From NCBI GenBank assembly GCA_030611625.1, contig JAUWPK010000229.1, positions 1 to 6,239 of the forward strand: a stretch of 6,239 bases of DNA. Reading direction: 5' to 3'. The DNA comes from Promethearchaeum sp. (GTDB lineage: Archaea; Asgardarchaeota; Lokiarchaeia; Sigyniarchaeales; Promethearchaeaceae). The notes below the pieces were generated by a model, which ran no database searches, had not been told where the DNA came from, and saw only the letters and a list, made by a program, of their open reading frames with translations. The stretch's first letter is position 1, and each line of letters begins with the position of its first letter. Shown here one piece after another: positions 1 to 5,360 of this stretch. Position numbers and translations under genes: made by a program.

Positions 1-2
1 CC

Positions 3-11
3 ATGGCTTGA
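3..11 (+). other. In-frame TGA at the broken 5' end of the reductase gene
   Basis: Reading back in the reductase frame gives ATG GCT TGA directly before conserved coding sequence, i.e. M-A-stop-E-L-I. By comparison with family members this place should fall just after the Cys-Gly loop that follows the Rossmann fold. In the +1-shifted frame the first bases read H-G-L (2-10), which resembles the CGxGL loop of family members; dropping the A at 11 would join HGL to ELIEKI without a stop. The TGA may therefore be an indel artefact, a true frameshift, a nonsense mutation or a recoded codon. The window gives no upstream sequence with which to decide. Confidence 0.5.
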
Positions 12-962
12 GAATTAATAGAAAAAATAAAATTTCCTGATGATAAGATTGATAGAGTAGTAGAAAAACTCACTCTTCATCATATTGATGGTGAAATCTA
101 TTCAAAACTAGGTAAAGGTGCCGTTATTTGGAGGAATAAGTTTGATAAATTCCTTACGGATATGGCAACAGCCAGTGGTGCGGAATTAAAGCAAAATGAA
201 AAACTAATTGATATAAAAAAAGAAAAATCTGATTACAAAATAAGTACGTCAAAATCAAATTACTCTGCAAAATATGTAATCGCAGCCGATGGGGTAAATT
301 CTTCTACATTGAGAAAATTAAAATGGGAGAAATTCAATAAAGAAGATTTAATTTTAACAATTACCCAAGAGATGGGATTAAATAAAAAAGAAATTGATGA
401 AAGATTAGGTAATGATGAAATTCACTTATTTTTTGGTATTAAAGATCTAATTCCTTTGGGTTATGCATGGTTATTTCCAAAAAAGGAAGCAATAACAGTT
501 GGATGGGGTAATCAAATTGGAAAAATTAAACATTCTAAAAGAGAATTTACAAAATTCCTTAATATTCCTTTTGTAAAACAATCAATTAAGAACACGAAAT
601 TGATTAAATATGCCCCACATCTTATTCCAGTTGGAGTACGTTCCATGCTCTATAATGATGCTGTTTTTGCTGTAGGAGATGCAGGAGGAATGGTGGATCC
701 AATAAGTGGAAAAGGAATCCCTTATGCAATGATGTCTGCAGAGATTGCAATTCAAACAATTAACTACTCTGAGAAAAAAGGTAAAGAAGAAAAAATGGGA
801 TATATATATAATAAAAGGTTAGATCGTTCGTTTTTATCGATTTTGAAGCAGAAACGTGAATTTAGAAATAAAATTTTCCAAAATGATGAAAAATTAAAAT
901 CATTCTTAGAATTGTGGGAAACCCATAGAAGTTCTGAAATTATTCTAAAAAATTTACTATGA
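12..962 (+). CDS. Geranylgeranyl reductase family FAD-dependent oxidoreductase, 5' end missing or broken
   Basis: The frame is open from 12 to the TGA at 960-962 (316 codons), against roughly 390-450 residues for the family. The missing part is the N-terminal FAD-binding Rossmann motif and the Cys-Gly loop. Visible family landmarks in order: RNKFDKFL (132-155), the conserved position before the A/GAE turn; AADG (282-293), the second dinucleotide-fold signature; GYAWLFP (459-479), followed by a VGWG element, typical of geranylgeranyl reductases; and GDAGGMVDP (675-701) followed by SGKGIPYAMMSAE, the C-terminal FAD-binding region. Enzymes of this family reduce isoprenoid double bonds, in archaea those of digeranylgeranylglycerophospholipids (archaeol lipids) or dolichol chains; which substrate applies here cannot be read from the sequence. 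The ATG at 162 is internal to a conserved block and is not the true start. An in-frame TGA at 9-11 closes the frame upstream. The gene converges on the cis-prenyltransferase with 5 bases between stops. The family call is secure; the state of the 5' end is not. Confidence 0.9.
   Translation, partial: ELIEKIKFPDDKIDRVVEKLTLHHIDGEIYSKLGKGAVIWRNKFDKFLTDMATASGAELKQNEKLIDIKKEKSDYKISTSKSNYSAKYVIAADGVNSSTLRKLKWEKFNKEDLILTITQEMGLNKKEIDERLGNDEIHLFFGIKDLIPLGYAWLFPKKEAITVGWGNQIGKIKHSKREFTKFLNIPFVKQSIKNTKLIKYAPHLIPVGVRSMLYNDAVFAVGDAGGMVDPISGKGIPYAMMSAEIAIQTINYSEKKGKEEKMGYIYNKRLDRSFLSILKQKREFRNKIFQNDEKLKSFLELWETHRSSEIILKNLL
947..952 (-). terminator. Possible T-run terminator of the cis-prenyltransferase gene
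   Basis: Six A on the plus strand give T6 on the minus strand, about 16 bases past the cis-prenyltransferase stop and inside the last codons of the reductase gene. With a 5-base gap between the convergent genes, any terminator must overlap the neighbour. Weak call, since A-runs are common in this DNA. Confidence 0.25.
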
Positions 963-967
963 TTGTA

Positions 968-1723
968 TTATGCGCCTTTTCTTCTATTTCTTCTAATATA
1001 TTCTTTTAAATCTTCAATTAACATTTCTTCATTATAATCTGGCCACAATTCATCTCGAAAACGAAATTCGGCATAGGAAGAATCCCATAATAAGAAACCA
1101 GAAATTCGTGCACCATCTTCCATTCCTGTTCTAATAATGTAATCTGCTTCTGGAACATTGTGAGTATAGAGGTTTTGTTTTATGATTTCTTTTGAAATTC
1201 TATCAGGTGGTATCCCTTTATGTATTATCTTCTTAACTGCATCAACAATTTCCTCTTGTCCATCATAAAGAATGCAAATATTAAGGAAATATTTGTTATG
1301 ATTTTTTGTTGATTCAATTATTTTTTTAACTTTTTCTTGAAATTCTTGGGGTAAGTCTTCAGTGCGACCAAATACTTGAATTCTAACTTCTTTCTCAAAT
1401 GTTAGAGTTTCTTCAAAAACATCTTCTATTCCTCTCAATAATAGCTCATATAAATAATTAATTTCTTTTTTGGAACGTTTAGCTACATTATCAGTGGACA
1501 ATGCGTAAATACTCAAGTATTTAATGCCAATATCGTATGATGCATAGATTATTTTTTTAAGAGTTATATATCCCGCCATATGGCCCTTTAAAGAATTTTT
1601 GATACCCTTCCTTTTTATCCAACGACGATTGCCATCTAGAATCACCCCTAAGTGTACTGGTAATTTGTCACCATATTCTTCTTTGAGTTGATCGATTGAA
1701 TTAATATTTTCTAAGGGAATCAT
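968..1723 (-). CDS. uppS: Cis-prenyltransferase (undecaprenyl/dolichyl diphosphate synthase type)
   Basis: A complete 251-residue protein, the usual length for the single-subunit family. It adds isopentenyl diphosphate units in cis to an allylic primer (in archaea usually GGPP or FPP), making the long polyprenyl diphosphate that becomes the sugar carrier lipid; it acts as a soluble or membrane-associated cytosolic enzyme. Motifs: HLGVILDGNRRW (24-35) with the catalytic/Mg-binding Asp30; GHMAG (47-51); YALSTDN (73-79), equivalent to the bacterial YAFSTEN; YDGQEEI (153-159), matching YGGRxEI; IRTGMEDGARISGFLLW (197-213) and YAEFRF (217-222) with WPDY (227-230), covering the RTGGE...S.FLLWQ..YAE..F...WPDF block. 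The diphosphate-binding arginines 198 and 206 and Ser208 are present. Odd: the RTGxE to RxS stretch is two residues longer than in E. coli UppS, and family Gln/Trp positions are changed. The ATG start is backed by a GAAGGA-type ribosome site. There is no sign of the short non-catalytic NgBR-type partner, so it should work alone. Confidence 0.96.
   Translation of the reverse strand: MIPLENINSIDQLKEEYGDKLPVHLGVILDGNRRWIKRKGIKNSLKGHMAGYITLKKIIYASYDIGIKYLSIYALSTDNVAKRSKKEINYLYELLLRGIEDVFEETLTFEKEVRIQVFGRTEDLPQEFQEKVKKIIESTKNHNKYFLNICILYDGQEEIVDAVKKIIHKGIPPDRISKEIIKQNLYTHNVPEADYIIRTGMEDGARISGFLLWDSSYAEFRFRDELWPDYNEEMLIEDLKEYIRRNRRKGA
977..1007 (+). terminator. Possible T-rich terminator of the reductase gene
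   Basis: The plus strand just past the reductase stop is pyrimidine-rich with two T4 runs (977-980 and 1004-1007). Archaeal RNA polymerase stops at T-runs without needing a hairpin. The site lies inside the 3' end of the convergent gene, so part of the composition is coding constraint. Weak call. Confidence 0.22.
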
Positions 1724-1736
1724 TATCCTTCATTCC
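1724..1736 (-). promoter_or_regulatory. Ribosome binding site of the cis-prenyltransferase
   Basis: On the minus strand the bases just before the ATG read GGAATGAAGGATA, with two purine-rich GGA cores about 10 and 4 bases from the start. They fix ATG 1723 as the start; an ATG within this stretch is in another frame. Confidence 0.55.
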
Positions 1737-1757
1737 TTCAATAGCTTTAAACAAATG

Positions 1758-1770
1758 AAATATAAAAATT
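1758..1770. promoter_or_regulatory. Shared divergent TATA-like promoter element
   Basis: The 79-base gap between the divergent starts contains AAATATAAAAATT at its centre. On the minus strand this reads TTTTTATAT, a good archaeal TATA match about 40 bases before the cis-prenyltransferase start; initiation roughly 25 bases on would fall near 1737, leaving a short leader that holds the ribosome site. On the plus strand ATATAAAA at about 1760-1767 would place initiation near 1785-1793, leaving about 10-18 bases before the protease ATG at 1803. The latter has no Shine-Dalgarno sequence (preceding bases TTAAACCAATTT), so its mRNA may be leaderless or nearly so. No operator-like inverted repeat is evident. 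The call rests on pattern and spacing only. Confidence 0.5.
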
Positions 1771-1802
1771 AATTTGAAATTCTTTCTTAGTTAAACCAAT
1801 TT

Positions 1803-4376
1803 ATGAAAAAAAATACTCAAATTATTTTATTAATTTCATTTATAATAGGAACGATAATTCCTATTGTTCTTTTATTTATTTTTAATGTAATTTCATTACC
1901 CACCGACCCTTTAGTCATTGGTTTATGGGTTGCCTTTGGAATACTATGGGGATTATTAATAAATGAAGGTATTTCATGGGTGAAAAACGGTAAAAGAAGT
2001 GATTGGAGTGATTTGGTTGTAATAATTTTCCTCTTTGTTACAGCGTATCTTTTAACTAGAGATATCTTTACCTCCTTTATTGGAGCCTTCTCATTGTATC
2101 TAATATTTGGAATATATGAACTAAAAGAGTATGAAGTTTTGAATAAAATCCTTTTAATCACAGTTATTACATACAATTTTATTTTCTTTGCTGGTATTTT
2201 AGATAAAATATTAGAAAAGGATGGTTTATGGCGTGATACAGCATTTTCAATGTCCTTTTGGTTAATGCTTATCCTTGGATTTGCTTTCTTTGGTCGGAAA
2301 TATATGGTTGTATTTCGTTTTATGTCGCCCCAATATCTAACATTAGCCTTATATCTCGTGGCTTGGATGGCAATAAGTTCCATTGAAACCATCCCATTTA
2401 CAGAAATTAGCCTTTATGATTATATTTATGAAGTTATCATAATTACGAACGTAATCGTTTATTTTTTCACTGGACCACTAATTGATTTGTTGATGGGATA
2501 TAAGAAATCTGAAGACCCTAAACTAAATCGAATTATTGAAGAAGCCGCAGAAAAGATGGATATGAATCCTAAAAAAATTAAAGTTAGGTTCGGAAAATAT
2601 CCAATTTTAAATGCGATGGCATACGGTGCATTCTGGGATATGAGAATGGCGGTAATTGCACCAAGCCTTAATGATATACCTGAAGACGAATTAAAAGGAA
2701 TTGTTGCACATGAATTGGCACATTTAAAGGGAAAACATACATTGAGCCTAACACTAATTTCGATTGGTGAAATTTTAATTTTTAAATTATTACGGTGGCC
2801 AGTTACCTATTATGATTATACTTTTAACCCAGAAAATCAACCATTTTCTTTATTCGTATTTCTTTTGATTAGTTTAGGGATAAGTCTGATATTATATACA
2901 TTTGTAAGAATGTTTGAAGCAACTGCAGATAAAAATACCAAAAAAGCAGGATATGGTAAAGAACTTGCAAAAGGTTTGTACAATCTTGAGAGCTTCTATG
3001 CAATGTCTCATGAAATCGGATTGGATGCAACCCTTCTTTCGGATGAGAAAATTTCTGAAAATAATCGATTAATTGATTATATGTCAACTGCACAATACAT
3101 TAACAAAATGATAATAAGGCCTTCAAAAGGTGGATTATTGACAAATTTTATCAACGCTCACCCTCCAAGTTATCATAGAATTATTGCATCCTTAGATGAA
3201 AATGATATTTCAACAACTTATGAAGCATTAATGCCTGTAATCTTTTTAAGAAAGAAGAAAGCAGAAGAATTTTTCATAAAAACTGAGAAAACACGACAAA
3301 TATATATGGATATGGCAACCTCTAAAGTTAAAGAGCATTTTAAAATTGATAATATTAAAAATCTATCTGAACAATTAAAACTAAAAGAAAAATTAAGTTA
3401 TAAGGTAGGTAAAACATATGTATATTTGGATTTAAAAACAAATGAAAGAATATTTGGCAAGTTAGAAGATATTATGTATGTTGATAATATTAGTGAACCA
3501 TTACGATATAAAATTAAGATTATTTTAGGGGGAAAACCAGATGAAATAAAGGTGATTAACCCATCTATCATTAAAGAAGTACCTCTTAATCTAGGAGAAC
3601 ACTATAAATTTAATAAAGAAGGAATTTTACGTTTAAAAAAGATTGAATTAAATGAAATTTATTCCAAAAATGGTAAAACTAAGAAAAAGTCTTCACAATA
3701 TCTAAAGAAAAATACGGGAGTAGCAATTTTTGAGAAAACATCCGATAATGACGGAAATATCACCGTTGAGAAAATAGAAAAGCCTATTTTTAAGAAAAGA
3801 ATGCCTAAATCATATGAGGAATTAGAATCAATTAAAGGAGAGCATGTATTTTTAAAAAAACAGGGAACATTTCAATTATATGAATTGGATGAAGCAAATT
3901 TTAAAGAAAATTATATGAATTATGATTTAAAACTAGTGCTGAGCGATGAACTCAGAATTGAAGAAGGTGAAGATGTTGAAAACATCGATTTGGAATTCTC
4001 AAAGGATGAAGTAGTTATTAAATACGGAGATTTCTATTTTAATTTCCATAATGATGATTCTACATATAAATTTGAAGATGATTTCATAAAATATTATACT
4101 AAACATAAGTTACGTGTTGTTTTTGTACTTAAAAAAGCAGTAAATGCTGAAATTGATGGTACAATTGAAAGTTTTGAATATAATGAAGGAAAAATATCCC
4201 AAATTTCCATAAAAAATTATTTTAATGAAGAAATTGTAGTTGAAAAAAATAAGATAGATGGTGTTTATATTCAAAAACCAACTTTAATCATTCAAAAACA
4301 AAAAGATGTAAGTGTTTTCACTAATTTAATGAATAAAATTGGGAATAAAATACACCCAGAAAGATTTTTTAAATGA
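1803..4376 (+). CDS. M48-family membrane zinc metalloprotease (HtpX/Ste24-like) with a large C-terminal extension
   Basis: An 857-residue protein, far larger than ordinary HtpX (about 290) or Ste24/CAAX protease (about 430-470). Hydrophobic segments at about 5-30, 37-54, 70-86, 90-106, 113-132, 147-165, 178-197 and 207-232 precede the catalytic core, and two more (about 312-332 and 347-370) follow it. The zinc site is HELAH at 303-307 with the third ligand in FEATAD (Glu372, Asp376). Upstream NAMAYG fits the NAFA.G strand of M48, and HPP (453-455) followed by RI fits the conserved HPP..RI element. Members cleave membrane or misfolded proteins with the active site facing the cytoplasm. After about residue 480 the protein is soluble, charged and mostly predicted beta, with no motif I recognise; two stretches (534-593, 769-823) look alike. 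A stop (TAG 1788-1790) lies in frame before ATG 1803, so this start is firm. It is probably the first gene of an operon with the two downstream genes. The substrate is unknown; the protease call is strong. Confidence 0.93.
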   Translation: MKKNTQIILLISFIIGTIIPIVLLFIFNVISLPTDPLVIGLWVAFGILWGLLINEGISWVKNGKRSDWSDLVVIIFLFVTAYLLTRDIFTSFIGAFSLYLIFGIYELKEYEVLNKILLITVITYNFIFFAGILDKILEKDGLWRDTAFSMSFWLMLILGFAFFGRKYMVVFRFMSPQYLTLALYLVAWMAISSIETIPFTEISLYDYIYEVIIITNVIVYFFTGPLIDLLMGYKKSEDPKLNRIIEEAAEKMDMNPKKIKVRFGKYPILNAMAYGAFWDMRMAVIAPSLNDIPEDELKGIVAHELAHLKGKHTLSLTLISIGEILIFKLLRWPVTYYDYTFNPENQPFSLFVFLLISLGISLILYTFVRMFEATADKNTKKAGYGKELAKGLYNLESFYAMSHEIGLDATLLSDEKISENNRLIDYMSTAQYINKMIIRPSKGGLLTNFINAHPPSYHRIIASLDENDISTTYEALMPVIFLRKKKAEEFFIKTEKTRQIYMDMATSKVKEHFKIDNIKNLSEQLKLKEKLSYKVGKTYVYLDLKTNERIFGKLEDIMYVDNISEPLRYKIKIILGGKPDEIKVINPSIIKEVPLNLGEHYKFNKEGILRLKKIELNEIYSKNGKTKKKSSQYLKKNTGVAIFEKTSDNDGNITVEKIEKPIFKKRMPKSYEELESIKGEHVFLKKQGTFQLYELDEANFKENYMNYDLKLVLSDELRIEEGEDVENIDLEFSKDEVVIKYGDFYFNFHNDDSTYKFEDDFIKYYTKHKLRVVFVLKKAVNAEIDGTIESFEYNEGKISQISIKNYFNEEIVVEKNKIDGVYIQKPTLIIQKQKDVSVFTNLMNKIGNKIHPERFFK

Positions 4377-4409
4377 AAAAACAGTAAATGTAAATGTAAG
4401 TTGATAATC
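4377..4409 (+). promoter_or_regulatory. Short intergenic leader before the UbiA-type gene
   Basis: Thirty-three bases separate the protease stop from ATG 4410. They hold a small direct repeat, TAAATGTAAATGTAAG, and then GTTGATAATC, a weak match to the archaeal GGTGATC ribosome site 3-9 bases before ATG. There is no T-run, so no terminator is seen and readthrough from the protease gene is likely. Confidence 0.3.
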
Positions 4410-5342
4410 ATGAATAAAGTTCTCGCGGTATTTCAGCTCTTACGAATCAGGCAATATTATAAAAACCTTATAATGTTCGTTGGAATATTTTTCGCAGGTA
4501 AATTGTTTGATTTCAGCATATATCGCCAATTAATTCTTGCATTTATTGTTATTTGTCTTTCTTCTTCCATATCTTATATTATAAACGATATAAAAGATTG
4601 TGAATCCGATAAAATTCATCCTGAAAAAATTAAAAAAAGACCGTTGGCTAACGGAGAACTTTCTTTAATAGTCGCCATTATTCTTTTAATTTCAATAATT
4701 GGAATTATAATCCTTTTTTTGATTTATTTCGATAATTTACTATTTCTGATCTTAATTCTTTTCATTATTGCCAATGGATTTGCATATAATTTCTTTTTAA
4801 AAAAAATTGCATTTGCAGATATAATCGGATTAAGCACAACTTATATTTGGAGAGCTCTCGCTGGTTGTGCAATAATTAATATCCGAATTTCACCATGGTT
4901 GACAATCACAGTATTTCTAACTGCGTTATTTTTAGCTACAGGAAAAAGAATTGCGGATTTAGAATTACTTGGCTTAGAGAATGCAAGAAATCATAAAAAA
5001 ATATACGATTCGTATTCTGGAAATTTATTAAATAATTTCTTAATTTTAAATGCTACAGCACTTTTTATTATGTATACACTTTACTGCGTCTTAGGACCAC
5101 TTGAATCAGGTTCTATAATTCCAGTAGAAAACCAAGGTTTGTTAGTTTATAGCACTCCAGTAGCATTATATCTAATTTATCGATTTATATATATCGTGAA
5201 AGCTAAACCAAAAATCGCCCGAAGCCCAGAGAAAATGATAAAAGATAAAGGGATGATTATTGGAGGTATATTACTGGGGATAATTGTCATTATTTCTATG
5301 TATTTGGAATTAGGATCTTGGACTTTTTTTATTCAATCATAA
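4410..5342 (+). CDS. UbiA-superfamily transferase, decaprenyl-phosphate phosphoribosyltransferase (DPPR synthase) type
   Basis: About 310 residues, polytopic (eight to nine hydrophobic segments), the normal UbiA size. The first Asp-rich motif is NDIKDCESD (59-67, counted from ATG 4410) followed by HPEKIKKRPLANGEL, as in UbiA proteins that bind a diphosphate through Mg. Three further elements point to the DPPR synthase branch (Mycobacterium Rv3806c type) rather than quinone prenyltransferases: RALAGCAI..RISPWL before the GKRIADLELL motif (178-187), then an R..Y.......L stretch, and a C-terminal RSPEKMIKDKG like the family SPE..L..D element. That branch moves 5-phosphoribose from PRPP onto polyprenyl phosphate in the membrane, the first step to lipid-linked pentose donors. 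The lipid would be a product of a cis-prenyltransferase such as the one encoded nearby. A longer frame starts at TTG 4401, but ATG 4410 is the more likely start. It lies 33 bases after the protease stop and 18 bases before the DUF362 gene, hence probably cotranscribed. Subfamily from remembered motifs; sugar donor is inferred. Confidence 0.92.
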   Translation: MNKVLAVFQLLRIRQYYKNLIMFVGIFFAGKLFDFSIYRQLILAFIVICLSSSISYIINDIKDCESDKIHPEKIKKRPLANGELSLIVAIILLISIIGIIILFLIYFDNLLFLILILFIIANGFAYNFFLKKIAFADIIGLSTTYIWRALAGCAIINIRISPWLTITVFLTALFLATGKRIADLELLGLENARNHKKIYDSYSGNLLNNFLILNATALFIMYTLYCVLGPLESGSIIPVENQGLLVYSTPVALYLIYRFIYIVKAKPKIARSPEKMIKDKGMIIGGILLGIIVIISMYLELGSWTFFIQS

Positions 5343-5360
5343 AGAAGGTAAAATAAATTA
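5343..5360 (+). promoter_or_regulatory. Intergenic spacer with ribosome binding site of the DUF362 gene
   Basis: GAAGGT at 5344-5349 is a fair Shine-Dalgarno match about 11-12 bases before ATG 5361, slightly far but usable. The 18-base spacer has no T-run or promoter-like element, consistent with cotranscription with the UbiA-type gene. Confidence 0.4.

Noticed and set aside
162..164. ATG 162 as the true start of the reductase
   Set aside because: Conserved family residues continue upstream in frame to position 12, and no ribosome site precedes 162 at a useful distance.
799..813. TA dinucleotide run
   Set aside because: Short, and explained by the codons for GYIYN in the reductase gene.
963..1090. 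SECIS element for a recoded TGA in the reductase
   Set aside because: The 3' side is the coding end of the convergent gene. By eye I find no stem-loop with the archaeal SECIS core, though I could not fold the RNA.
1817..2392. Open frame of 191 codons on the minus strand
   Set aside because: It lies wholly inside the membrane part of the M48 gene; its product is low-complexity, K/I/S-rich, and matches no family. It is a by-product of the AT-rich hydrophobic coding sequence.
2869..3093. Open frame of 74 codons on the minus strand
   Set aside because: Antisense to conserved M48 sequence (the Glu372 region), with no ribosome site or family features.
4401..4403. TTG 4401 as the start of the UbiA-type gene
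   Set aside because: It adds only M-I-I before an ATG that is better placed relative to the weak ribosome site; TTG starts are less common. Not excluded.
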